A stretch of 64,000 bases of DNA from Vandiemenella viatica (lineage: Eukaryota; Arthropoda; Insecta; Orthoptera; Morabidae): positions 180,694,437 to 180,758,436 of the forward strand of contig JARYHS010009186.1 of the NCBI GenBank assembly GCA_031002005.1. Direction: 5' to 3'. The notes below the pieces were generated by a model. That model had not been told where the DNA came from. It ran no database searches and saw only the letters and a list, made by a program, of their open reading frames with translations. Position numbers and translations under genes: made by a program. Below are positions 47,587 through 59,009 of this stretch, piece after piece. Position 1 is the first letter of the stretch; every line of letters starts with the position of its first letter.

Positions 47587-47670
47587 TTGAGAATGAAGGC
47601 AGAGATGGACGCCTTCGAAACGTCCCGCAAATATGACATCTTAACACGGCTGGAAGCCCGAGAAAAATAT
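47587..47670 (+). ncRNA. Hammerhead-ribozyme-like motif C
   Basis: TTGAGAA core (47587-47593), perfect stem II GAAGGC (47595-47600) with GCCTTC (47611-47616), GAAA (47617-47620), stem III ACGTC with GACAT (one mismatch), and C at 47640 in the cleavage-site position. A short stem I (TTGG with TTAA, two wobbles) is possible. Followed by the ACGGCTGGAAGCCCGAG hairpin and AAAAATATATTAA, as in copies A and B. Confidence 0.55.
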
Positions 47671-47689
47671 ATTAATACGGACATTGTTT

Positions 47690-49400
47690 TGACCTGGTTT
47701 GATGAATAGCAACTCTAACTAAATTGCAAACTGCTAGGTAAAAATAATAAAAAATAATGAAAACAATATGTTTGTTGGAGAGTACAAAGTAAATTAGAGA
47801 TTGACAGTGTAGAGAAAGTACAGAGAAGAGCCGATCGATTTTTAGCTGCTTACCTCAGCTTTTATGAAAGTGTCGTAGGAAAGATGCATTAATTAGGCGG
47901 GGTTTGTTTGGGACGGAGGTTTCATTTTAATTTGTTGGGTAACATCTACTTATATTTATGAGTGGAATGAAATACTTCTTCTGCCAACCTACCAGTTGAG
48001 TCACAATGACAGGAGAGATAAGATGAGAGAAATAAGGTGCCGTGCTGAAGCATATACAGACTTTTCTATCGTTGGGATTGGAATGCAAAGACAAGAGATT
48101 AGTTTAGGTTCATAGCATCCCCTTACACTCATCTGTTTCCCATATCGGAATGATTAAACAACAGAGTTCCATAAGAAATACGTTTAATCCATTATTAGAG
48201 TCATACACTGATTTCAATTCGAATTTTCCATTTCTAATTTATTCGGCTGTTAAGATTTGATGTTTTTTTGTGTTAACTCAATTTCATTACTTTGTTTTAG
48301 ATTACAACTTTCCATGTCTTCATATATTTACAGAGCATATTAATTTCTGTTCAAAAACAAGTCTCAAAATTCCTGATAAGTATCTTCTAGTCACCCTAAA
48401 GATGAGAAGTTAGTTTTACTGCGTTGCGTAGAATTATATCACTCTTTGCCTAAGTGAAGTTTGAGTGAATTAAATGTCTTTCTAGGATCAAGTCCTTAAA
48501 ATATCAGTCCCATACCAGAATATTCCCGCCAATTTCGATTTATAAGCAGAAGTGATTGCTAAGACTGTGTTAAACAACTGTGAGACATAAAAAATAATGA
48601 ATTATTTTGATCGATATCATCAACATTTTTCCAGAATCATGAAGTTCTGAACACTGTATCACATGACAACAGTCAGTCTTCGGTGTAAGTTGATAGTCTG
48701 ATTCAACTGGCAGTATATGTGCCACTGAGTGACGGTTATAAGATCTTTTATTGCCTTGTAAACTAAATGGCGACGTTTATTTTGTGACGCTTAATGTAAA
48801 TGACGATGGTCAATGCGTTTAGTAGATGATTTTGTTTAGCACCTGTGCTACGTTATTTGAAAACTGAAACAGCTATTTTCTGTTTAAATTGTGCAAAGAG
48901 CATTAATTTTGTAAAGAAGGAAGTGCAACATTCTTTCTTTGAATGCACACACCTTTAGATTTGCTGTCTGAATATTCTTATAACCAATTTCACTGACACA
49001 ACATTTGTGCTAACTAAGATCCATTGGCAGATATTTTTTGGTGTGCTGGTGAGTTGAAGGAGTGGCAGTTTGCCAAGCACCTGACACCAATGCCTTTACC
49101 TTGGCTATACGAACAATTCGTTTACGGTGAAAGTTAACACATGGGCATAATACATCGCGACAGATGTGACGTTACACTTGCATTGTTTGAACCCCAACTG
49201 TAGTAAACGGATAAAAAGAAATACTGTAGTTACTGAGTATTCTTTTATTGGTGGTTTTATTATTTCAACGTATTCAGCTATGATATAAACGAAATAAAAG
49301 ATATAAATCTAGTAGTTTAGTGATTAAAATGTAGTAGATAAGACAAACTTCCTTTTTGCACACTAGATCAGTTTGGTGTCGTCGAATTTACAGATTTTAC
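47690..49400. other. No recognisable gene
   Basis: AT-rich intergenic DNA; no frame or repeat I can support. Confidence 0.5.
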
Positions 49401-49414
49401 ATCCACCTAAGATT

Positions 49415-50038
49415 CCTGGGAGGGCGCTCAAATCACCCGCAACATACAGCCTGATGCAGCGCAAAAACCAAATGCCTTCAACCAACCTGCCGAGATACAT
49501 TATACCAAAAACGGAACCTTGTTAGAAAAAATATTTACTCTAATTATGCTTCTGATCCAAGAAGCCAAAACTTCAACAGCGGATACATTTAATCCAACAA
49601 TAATTTTAGAAACTCTGTCAAATATTCTACAACAAGATGGGAGAAATTAAGCTACACAATGGAACGATCGTTCAATCAGAGAAAATAGGGAACAATTTCA
49701 ACGAGAACTATGTGTTAATATCTCTTTATAAAGAAAGCACTTACAATAATAATAATAATTAAAAAGGCCTCCATAAATCATGTAATTTACTTACAGTTAT
49801 ACTAAATGTAACGATCTTTATTGTACATTGGCTGTTAGGAGATTAACATAAAACGTTGAGTGTTATTGTATTGAATGTTATTGTCCATACCAAGATTATA
49901 CCAACATTGTTTTACTGATTTATTTTATGATCCAGTGTGAAATATAACTTTATTACTTTACTTGTTTAAACTAATGTAAATGTTGAAGCTAGCGGTATGG
50001 TCGATAGACCGAAGGTCATTAAAATAAATAAATAAATA
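49415..50038 (+). mobile_element. Retroposon insertion with 14-bp target duplication and (AAAT)n tail
   Basis: ATCCACCTAAGATT occurs at 49401-49414 and again, perfectly, at 50039-50052. The insert ends in ATTAAAATAAATAAATAAATA, a LINE-style simple-repeat tail. From its 5' edge to a TAA at 49648-49650 one frame stays open for nearly 80 codons without needing an ATG (with EIHYTKNGTLLEKIFTLIML), suggesting the end of a LINE ORF1 followed directly by 3' sequence. No reverse transcriptase. Confidence 0.85.
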
Positions 50039-50052
50039 ATCCACCTAAGATT

Positions 50053-50940
50053 ATCGAATGGTAGCGTTCTCATTTGTCGTTTTTTTTTTTAGCGCTATCG
50101 AAAGTATAAAACGAAAATACAAGATTTGCATTTAGGAAAGCCTTAAACGAATTTATAAAATCAAGAATTAATTAAGCTCAAAACTGAATAATAAACTGTC
50201 TAATACTACCTCAAATGGCCTAATGGAATAAAAACTGTTTAGCTACTTCCTCAAAATAAGACACACGAATAATCCGACAAGCTGTTTGGAGTTGTTTTGA
50301 AATAGTGGTGGAGCATTTTTCTGTCAAGGACTGAATTATAAATAGAGTAGAAGTTTAATATCCATTACAGTTATTTATTACTATAAAGATATGAGCTATA
50401 TTTACAAACGAATAAGCAACTCAGTGCAAAAATGTTATGAACTGTTGTGGGACGCGCCTCTCCAAGCAGCCGTTTCCGTGTGATTTCCTTGCACACGCAT
50501 CACGCAACAACTGCCGAACCGGTTTCGATGGGATTTACACAGTTTGAAATCTTCGCGTCTAACTTAAGAAATGCGCATAGGTGGGCAAGTTAGATTCCAT
50601 TAATCGTTGAAGTACTACATTTTTAAAATTTAACGCAAGTTACAGGTATCCGTTAAAAGCTAACCATCAACAATACGGATACCCAATGTCCACTTGGAAA
50701 TGAGTTCTTACTTCAGTTTCTCAAACGTATCGAATTCTATAACGTGTAGTAGAATCATGTTGGCAACGAAAAAGTTTGTAATGGATTTGTCTGTACCAGC
50801 TTGAGATACGCCGCTGCCAGTAACTACGATGCTAAAAGATTCACTAATGCTTTGTTGACGTTAGTCTTTATTAGGAGATGTAGATCAAAAATGGCTGGTG
50901 CTATCTACATCAGAAGAATCCACAGCACTTGAAAAAGTCT
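50053..50940. other. No recognisable gene; repeat-like patch at 50.45-50.6 kb
   Basis: GAACCGGTTTCGATGGGATT near 50517 resembles a phrase found in many insect dispersed repeats, but no second copy in the window confirms it. Confidence 0.4.
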
Positions 50941-50941
50941 T

Positions 50942-50944
<3 letters not shown>

Positions 50945-50990
<46 letters not shown>
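50945..50990. repeat. 46-bp T homopolymer, likely A tail of a minus-strand retrocopy
   Basis: Uninterrupted T46. On the minus strand, AATAAA signals (51017-51012 and 51021-51016) lie 21-31 nt before the A46, the spacing of a processed polyadenylated RNA. The body would extend right from 50991. Confidence 0.7.
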
Positions 50991-50991
<1 letters not shown>

Positions 50992-51343
50992 TCTTACGAG
51001 TTTACTCTGCTTTTATTTATTCTTCAAACTGTACATATTTGAATGTATGTACCCTCTACATGTGTTTAAGATTGTTAAGGTTAGAAAAGTTAGCCTTGAC
51101 TGTAGAATTGTAGATTGTAGTGCATTTGTAAATCAACCTTGATTTAAATGCAATATGATAGCATAAATTTGGCCAAGGATTTTTAATCTTCTCTTTGCTA
51201 TTGCTAGAGTTTCTGCTTTCACTAATAGATTCTAGATCTTTAGTTTCCATGCTGCTGGTGAAGGGACAGAAATAGATTATCAAAATGATACTGATTGCAG
51301 ATTCGCGATTGGGAAAGTCACAGATATTAAAGAAATAGATGAA

Positions 51344-52780
51344 ATGGCTGAAACAATAACTGACTGCGGTAAAAGTGGGAAAGAGGAGATAAATTCTGAA
51401 AATATAAAGCCAGTAGTAAGGGTGTTAATGGTAAACTGTAGAAGTCTAATGAACAAAGTAATTGAATTTGCAAACTTAATAGAGATGCACAAACCACAAG
51501 TAATAATTGGGGTAGAGAGTTGGTTAAAAGAAGAAGTACTAGACAGTCAGGTTTCTCCTGATGGTTACAGAGTGTACCGCAGAGATAGAGGAGCAATTGG
51601 TGGAAGAGTCTTCATACTAGTTAGCAAAAACTACCACAGTTCACTGGCGTTCATAGATCGAGTCCATGAGTTACTTGGGGTAGATTTCTGGGGTAATAAA
51701 AAAGAAAAAATCAGAGTGTTGGCTGTTTACCGCAGTGGAAGAATGACAGAAGAGGATGAGGCTCTTGGGGAGAAATTAAATTCATACTCAGATTTCAGAG
51801 GTGAGAAGAGAATGATCATCATCGGCGGGGATTTAAATTTACCAGGTGTAAACTGGAAAGGGAATAAGATAAATAACACAAGGGAACAAAGATTTGCAAA
51901 TATCTTAATAAGGGAAGGAGGATTTACACAAGTGGTTGAGCAAAACACTAGGGGACGAAATATTTTGGATATATTTCTAATCAAGCCCGATGAAAACCTT
52001 TTGAGGTATCAAGTAACTGAAGGAATAAGTGATCATGAAGCAGTTCTGATGGATATTAGAGGATTCAGTAAACCAGCAGCCAACTTTGAAGGGGCAAATA
52101 GGTACAATTATAAAAAGGCACAGGTTTCAAATTTGAAGAGATATTTCAGAGAACAATTCAGCAAATGGAAGGAAGGCTCAGGTACAGTAGAGTCAAGGCG
52201 GGAAGTGTTCAAGGAGATAATAAGAAAGGGGGAAGAAAAATTTACTCCAAAGCAGAAAATAAATAGAAGTAGAGAACCTATGTACAATAATAGGGAAGTG
52301 AGGAGGTTAAAGAGGTTGGTAAGAAAAGAACATAACAGAGTTAAGAGACAACAGGGTAGTAGGGAATATTTAAAACAACTAAACAAGGACTTAATAACAG
52401 CAAAGAAAATGGCTAAAGATGGGTTGATGAAGAGTATTGTCAGTGCAGGAGGACCGTTGACTGATGCATCTAGAAATTTCTATGGCTATATCAGGAAACT
52501 GCGGGGAAGGGAGGGTGTAGAGACACTTATAGATAAGGTTGGAGAAGAAGTTACTGACGATTTGAAAAAGGCAGAGATTTTAAGTAACTGGTTCAGTAAA
52601 ATTATTAGGGACAATGAATCAGAAAGAGGAGGGTCTAATTCGGAGAACGAGCTTAACAACACAATTAGAAATGACGATAGTAAAAAATTTGATACTCATC
52701 CTGAGGAAATCATGAAGGAAATAAGAAAGCTGAAAAAAATAAAGGGGCTGGTGAAGATAATATTACTACAGATATCTTAA
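51344..52780 (+). pseudogene. LINE endonuclease domain (ORF2 N-terminal part)
   Basis: 478 codons. Apurinic-like endonuclease motifs: VLMVNCRSLMNKVIEFANLI, VIIGVESWLKEEVLDS, a Tyr-Arg-Arg-Asp-Arg segment, IIIGGDLNLPGVNWKG (catalytic Gly-Asp-Leu-Asn) and GISDHEAVL (catalytic Ser-Asp-His). A linker follows with basic stretches. The frame fails in an A run near 52737: one base missing changes the reading and stops it at 52780, while the next frame carries on with reverse-transcriptase sequence. The domain nicks target DNA to prime reverse transcription. Confidence 0.85.
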
Positions 52781-53595
52781 AGATAGCCGGATGTGACGTT
52801 GTACCTTATCTTGAAATTTTATTTAAATTGAGTATAGACACTTGCTGCTTACCACCGGACTGGAAAAGTGCAATAGTAGTACCGGTACATAAAGGAGGGG
52901 TGAGAAATAGAGTTGAGAATTACAGGCCAATCAGTTTGACATCAGTGGTAGGTAAATTAATGAAAAGATTGATATGCAACCACATCAGAAATATATGTGA
53001 GGAACGTAAGAGGTTTTCAAGCAGGCAAGATGGTTTCAGGCAAGGATATTCATGCGAATCTCAGTTGGTGGGATATATGCAAGATATTTCAGATGAAATG
53101 GACAAGGGAGGCCAAATTGATAGTGTAGCACTAGATCTGTCTAAGGCGTTTGACAGAGTAAGCCATAAAATGATAGTAAATAAGGTAAAAACCATTGGAG
53201 TTGATAAGAAAGTCATTTGCTGGGTAGAAGAATTTTTAAAAGGTAGAAAACAGAAAGTTAGGGTAGGAAATGTAGTATCAAAAGAAGTGGATGTAAAAAT
53301 GGGTGTGCCACAGGGTAGCGAATTGGGACCATTGCTATTCATTATTCTAATGAATAATTGTGTTGATTGTTTACTATCTGGAATGAGATTGTTTGCAGAT
53401 GACATAATGCTGTATAAAAGAATCAAAACGATAGAGGATTGTAAACAGTTGCATTGTGATCTGGACAGGATATCTAATTGGGTTGGTAAACATGGAATGA
53501 AGATAAATGCAAAGAAGAGTCAGCTTATTAGATACACAAATAAAAGGTTAATTATGAATATAAGGTGGGGAAAGAATTGCTTGCTGAAGACTTGA
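52780..53595 (+). pseudogene. LINE reverse transcriptase domain
   Basis: Continues the endonuclease frame after the shift. Motifs: LPPDWKSAIVVPVHKGG, ENYRPISLTSVVGKLM, RQDGFRQGYSC, SVALDLSKAFDRVSHKMI (first catalytic Asp), MGVPQGSELGPLLFIILMNN, and MRLFADDIMLYKR with the F-A-D-D catalytic box. A second shift in a G run near 53560 ends the frame at 53595; the thumb region continues in another frame from about 53565. Confidence 0.9.
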
Positions 53596-54183
53596 AATGT
53601 AAATATCTTGGAATTACTTTTGATAACAAACTTAACTGGGCAGGACACATAGGACAGGTGGTAGGAAAAGGTTTCAAAGTTCTGCACTTGTTGGAGAGAG
53701 TGATGAGGGGATGTACGAGAGAAGTCAAGGAATTGGGTTACAAAACTTTGCTCGAATATGGTAGTGTAGTATGGGACCCTCATTTTAGGTATCAAATACA
53801 GGAGTTGGAGAGGGTGCAAAAAAGGGCTGCTAGATTTGTTTCTGGAAATTATCGGAGAATGCTATCAGTGACGGATATGATAAAGGAGCTGGAATGGGAT
53901 TAATTGCAATACAGGAGGGGGATGAGGAGGGTCATGGGAGTGTACAGGTCATATACTGGTGATGAGGCATGAAAAGATATTGCAATAGGTATGAAAAGTA
54001 GAGCATGGAAGGGAAAAGATGACCATGACCACAAGCTGGCACTCGATTTCAGGCACAAGGGTGTGGGTTCTCTTTTTTAGGTAAGGGTGTCAGGGATTGG
54101 AATGAGGTACCAAGAGAAATGATGAATAATTTACCGAAAACTTTGAAAGAATTTAAAGATAAAATTTGTAGAGGGCAAATGTA
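53565..54183 (+). pseudogene. LINE reverse transcriptase C-terminal region
   Basis: CKYLGITFDNKLNWAGHIGQ, then LLERVMRGCTREVKELGYKT and VQKRAARFVSGNYRRMLSVT, ending at a premature stop after ELEWD (53903). Past the stop the same domain continues with MGVYRSYTGDEA, another stop, and KDIAIGMKSRAWKG. Copy c keeps the downstream part more openly, so stops here are decay rather than the true end. Confidence 0.85.
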
Positions 54184-54274
54184 GGTAGGTGCAGGATAGG
54201 GGGCAGATGGGTTTGTAGGTAAATTGCCACCGAAGCCTGTGCTCCATTGCAATTAAATTAAATTAAATTAAAAA

Positions 54275-55160
54275 TATCAAAATTAATCATCGATCGAATT
54301 TGAAGCGAGTAATGACAGCCAGTTTGCAATTGTAAAATACAAATACTTCACAACTCTCAGAGTTAGTACTCACATACATTAGATGTCCAACGTAATAGTT
54401 ATATATGCATCACCCTCACACAGGAAGTTTGCATTACCTAATTCTTTCACCATTCGACTCGCCGAGCATACGAGCGTCACCTAGTGCGCTATTCAAACAA
54501 ACAAAATGACGTCAGCAACAAATGCAACGGACTAAAGTTAACGGAAGTTCTATTTACTGAAAGTTAAAAAGTTAATGATTTTTTCAGGTTAACTTAAAAG
54601 TTACATTTTTTAAATTTTTGAACTTCGTGATTTAACGATTAACTGGCTAACGGATTTCTGCCCAGCTGTGGAAATGGAATGTGTTTTATGACTACGTGAA
54701 CGGTAGTTGGAGCAATATCTGGTAATATCTACGTTAACTGAATATACATGCACCAAATATCGCACTGCATTAGAGGTAAACATACTACGTTATGGATTTT
54801 TATTGTTTTTGACAACGGAATTTTGGTTATTTAGTAACATAGCACTCACAAAGTCAATTTAAATGATTATAAATTAATTTCTTAGTGTCTGATGTGGGCA
54901 ATAATTTACGAAATTGTGTTTTTTTCCTTGACGTCTGCGAATTGTGAGGATGACACGGGTGAAGCTGCTGAGAAATCCTATACTCCGTTCACTCTCAACT
55001 GGCGTCTCAAGGTAAAGTCATCCTTGCATGCTCCTACCCTCACCGCCTCTTTCGTTGCCAATCCCTGCAAATAGACAGTTGCGTTCAGATAGCCTATCGG
55101 CAAATTTGTCTGTGGGAACTCTTTTGCCTGTATTGGTAAGCGTAGCGAATTGGGGATAGA
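54275..55160. other. Mostly non-coding; one short signal-peptide-like frame
   Basis: A perfect CRE palindrome TGACGTCA at about 54507 is expected by chance once per window. A 60-codon frame (54892-55074) starts MWAIIYEIVFFSLTSANC and meets a GTAAAG donor-like site near 55011; support as an exon is weak. Confidence 0.3.
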
Positions 55161-55166
55161 GCAGAG

Positions 55167-55181
55167 TGACCTAGTGACCTT
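55167..55181 (-). promoter_or_regulatory. Nuclear-receptor-like DR2 / FTZ-F1-type site
   Basis: On the minus strand AGGTCA-CT-AGGTCA, a perfect direct repeat with 2-bp spacing, preceded by TCA so that the first half also reads TCAAGGTCA, the extended monomer recognised by FTZ-F1/ERR-type receptors. No gene is attached to it here. Confidence 0.35.
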
Positions 55182-55184
55182 GAG

Positions 55185-56620
55185 CCGCCTCTGTTAACTG
55201 AATGGGCTATAGTAGATCATTAAGCGTTTATCTTAACATTAGTGACAGTCAGTTAATTGTTGAAAGCTTTAAGAATTTTTTGTATTCTTGTTTTGTTTGA
55301 AGTAACATACTTGGTTGCATCACAAGACACTATGCCAACACCCGTCGATTAACATCAGTGGAATCGAATAGTGACATCATAAGAAGGTGGTATCGGTATA
55401 GCAATCTTTCTCCAAACATGTCTGCTTTATATATAGTACCTCCGGAAATGCAGAACATAACAGAATGTTGCCTTGTCAGGTAGGCGGTAAGACGTGAACA
55501 GATTTATGATGCATATAGGCATTTAGATAATATCTCCATTACCGTCTGTAGTATCAGAAATTACTTTCTTGCCTTATCGTAGTTTTCAATTGTATCAAGC
55601 TTCTAAACGATCGCAGACTTCACGAACCTGACTCACAGGTTAGGAAACCGGTAGACCTTGAAAAAGCAGAAATACTCAGTATTGCCGAAAAAAAAAAAGA
55701 ATCAGTCGGAATTTTCCAGGATCAGAGCCATGGACTACCGACCAGCATGTTGTTGTTGTTATAACTGGTTATATATAACTCTGGTTGACGAAATAAGCTC
55801 CATCAGTTTGATTCTTAGCAAATGTTGAGAATCTTAGAGTCAAATAACAAGAAAAATGTTCACAAACAATTGTCATAACCTTTACAGCGCTCACCACTTG
55901 TATTACGCTCCCATTTATTTCCATCCTTCTACTGTACATTTGGAAGGTATCTAATGATGAACAGTGGAAGTAGCTCTATTTTCTAAAATAAAATTAAAAT
56001 AGTATGTAAAACTCACGGGAAGTTGTTTCTGATCAGTACCTATATCTTAGTGGCTGTCTATTTAAAAAATAGAATCTATAGTATCAGACAGATATTGACA
56101 CAAGAGGGTGAAGAAATTCCCCAAACTTGTAAACATGTTCTTAGTGAGCAATTTTCGGGAGACGAAGGTCGGTATCTTATAACATGGCAGTTTAAATTAT
56201 CAAGAGATTAGTCAAATAAATCTGTAAAACTGCTATCAAAAAATAATAGGCGGTTGAGGAGGTGTTGTCAACAGCGCCTAGCGACTGTTTCATTTCCACC
56301 TCGCGCATCATCATCATTATATCTAGAGCAGGTAACATTACAATGTTAGAATTATCAGTTAGTTGGCCTTTGCTGATCGAACAGCAGCTAATTATTTTCA
56401 TGCGTACTTGAAGAGCTGTACAGATGAAAAAATATATCTGACAGAGCAGGTGTGAACGAGTCAAATCTTGTTTTTGAAATTCGGGTTTAATGCTGCCAGA
56501 ATAGGTTTGTATTTTTATTATGAGGACGCGAATGGTTGTATGATAAAAACTATTTATGTTTATAAATAACTGAAACCTCCTTTTGGTTTAGGATCATAAC
56601 AAAAACAACACACATATTTT
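55185..56620. other. No recognisable gene
   Basis: AT-rich; a 90-codon minus frame (56192-56464) and a 62-codon plus frame (56023-56211) are unrecognised. Confidence 0.5.
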
Positions 56621-56621
56621 T

Positions 56622-56755
56622 AAGAAACCATCCTCGCATTCCACTGGAGTGATTTTGGAATACCGTGGAAAACCGAAATCTGGTTGGCCGGACGGGAATT
56701 CGAAACCGTGTCCTCCCGAATGCGAGACCAGAGCGTTGCCGCTCACCACCCTTGG
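56622..56755 (-). repeat. SINE family A, minus copy, 3'-truncated
   Basis: Minus strand: head GGGTGGTGAGCGGCAACGCT, box B-like GGTTTCGAATTCCC, body GGTTTTCCACGGTATTCC, ending within the body. Confidence 0.85.
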
Positions 56756-57699
56756 GGACTGTTTTTGAGAAGCAATAACAATGTTTGGGTACTTCCAGAA
56801 ATTTTTAGTTGTTGGATTAAGAATTACGTTCACATTCTATCTTATACCTATAGTCATTAGATCAAGAGATGATTGCAGCATTTATGGCCTATAACGTGAG
56901 AAGAACTTTCGAAGTTCCATTGAAAAGCATTCTAAGAAAGTTTTCCTTTTGGGCCTTTCAGATGACCGAAATATGTATATGAATAGGATTCATTTATTTA
57001 ATTGCGTTTCTGACCTGCTTAAATAAATATTTTCTCTATTAATTTATTTTTCTTATTTTAGGTAAAATACCTTGAAATCTGTCATGGTTTTTAGAACGTC
57101 GAACCCACTACTTTATATGAATGATTAAGTCAACTATAAGAACATCATATCCGTGGATAATAAGGAGGTATTATATTGATAAAGTTCTGTCCATGATATT
57201 TGAAATGCTACTAAAATTCTCTTAGGGTATTTATTGCTCGTTTTCGTTTTAAGTATTTTATGTAGTCTTTAAGAGTAACTGTAATGCTAAACAATGAAAA
57301 TCAGCCTTAGACAATCATTATTAGATTGAAAAAGAGGGTATAGAGACTCAGTTGGTTGTTCGAAATCCCTGTTTCACCTAACAAAAATTATGGGCTCTTA
57401 AACTGACCTGTATCTAACGAAAAACATGTGCATTATACTTGGACACCACAAATTCTGATTTTCACTTAAAACTGAAGGTCTTTCTATACCCGGAAGAATT
57501 ATCGGTTTAGATTAGGACTGACACTAGAGAGGTAGCTGCACGGCTAACATAAACCCGTCCGTTTGGAGGCCTAACCACTCTGGGAAATCTCGTCCAGTTC
57601 CGTCGAATGTAGATAGATTTAAATTTTTTAAAATTTGAAAAATGTACTTTAAGGTATCAAACAGGGGTATTTTTTATCGTTATTAGAGCCACTCATAGC

Positions 57700-57820
57700 A
57701 GTCCTAAACCAACACTGCTGGACTATTCCAGTATTAATTAAGCCTCCATGGGCGCTAATAACCTCGGTGTTGACGCGCCCTAAAGCCAGAAGAAGAAGAA
57801 GAAGAACAACAACAACACTA
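57700..57820 (+). repeat. Retroposon 3' end with (AGA)n(AAC)n tail
   Basis: GGGCGCTAATAACCTCGGTG and GACGCGCCCTAAAGCC, then GAA/AAC microsatellite (57789-57817). GGGCGC and GCGCCC can pair. Resembles a CRT-like LINE 3' end, by recollection only. Confidence 0.45.
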
Positions 57821-57824
57821 AGTC

Positions 57825-59005
57825 TCCATTCCTTTTTGTTTCTATTTATCGTATGAAGCTATTTTTGTTTTATTAAAATTGCCATTCGAATCAAAGAAAG
57901 AGCTTACTGCTATACACGGAACTGAACTTATTTCAACAGTTTGCAAAAAAAAGAGAGCAATGGAAATGCAGTCTGACCCTTCATTCTAAATTATACAAAA
58001 GTTTAAAACATGTGGTCAGTAGAGATCTAGCTGTTCCGTGCGGTAACTGCAACAATACACTTTGATTTAGTGTTTTATGCCGAAGAATAGGTGCACCTAG
58101 ACGCAGTTGCCAAGGCCTTTTAGTGAATATTATTTTATGCGAAATTGTCGAATGTAGCAGGTGAAGGAAAGGAATTACAAACAGCAAAAATGGTGACTCT
58201 ATTCAAAAAGAGCGGTCAGGTGAACTCAAATAATTTCATGAGCCTCTAGAATCACATGCACAACAACACTCAAACAAAAAACGGTACTGCTATATGATAC
58301 AATTTTTAAAGATACGTGGGATAATAAAAGAGAATAATATTATTTTAACAAGCACATAATTATTTAACAGCGATCGTCATAATGTAATTTTGTAAATTTT
58401 TTTGTATTGTTTTAGCAAATTTCTTGTTGTGTTTTAGAAACAAATTAGGTCCGGTAAAATTATATCTAATTGAATGCAATGTATTAAAGTTCAAACGTGG
58501 GGCAGGTTAGATTTTGGTCAATCTTTAATGTTTCCTACAAGATTTTTGTGATTAATCGTAGTTAATAGTATCAATTTACTCTCACCTACCAATCAGCTCA
58601 TACAAAAAATAGCGTAGGGAATCTTCCATGGGTAGGTCTTACCTTGAACTCACTCCATTGCTCCGTCACTCGGAAGCCACAAGGTAATTAAATTCACTCA
58701 CTCAGCAGTTCTAACCTAGATTCCGCCGCGTGATTGTTGTGGACCTGGGACTGTTCACATTGTTACAACTCTTGTTGTAAAAGACTTTATGACCTATCAT
58801 AAACAACGTTATAAATCAAAACTACACTGCTGTGTTGACCTGAAATAAACTTCTTAACGCTTGTTAGAAGAGGAAAAGGGGAGGCAGGAACTGAATTGTA
58901 TGTGAAATCTTCCATGTCTGATAAGAAAAGACAAGGATATAACAACAGAAACTAAAGAAAGACTCAGATAACGATAACGCATTCAATGATAGTTGACGGG
59001 AGTGA
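57825..59005. other. No recognisable gene
   Basis: AT-rich intergenic DNA before the Tc1 element. Confidence 0.5.
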
Positions 59006-59009
59006 ATGA

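Larger units (their letters stand above)
51230..54270 (+). mobile_element. Near full-length jockey/CR1-like LINE (copy a), inactive
   Basis: Endonuclease, reverse transcriptase and C-terminal region in order, then a 3' UTR with GGTAAATTGCCACCGAAGCC and a tandem AATTA tail (54248-54270). Copies b and c share its 3' end. The 5' limit is uncertain. I count two frameshifts (about 52737 and 53560) and at least two internal stops. Confidence 0.88.

Noticed and set aside
50898..51113. 71-codon frame with poly-Phe
   Set aside because: Produced by the T46 homopolymer.
54505..54512. CRE palindrome TGACGTCA
   Set aside because: An 8-mer expected about once per 64 kb by chance and with no adjoining gene.
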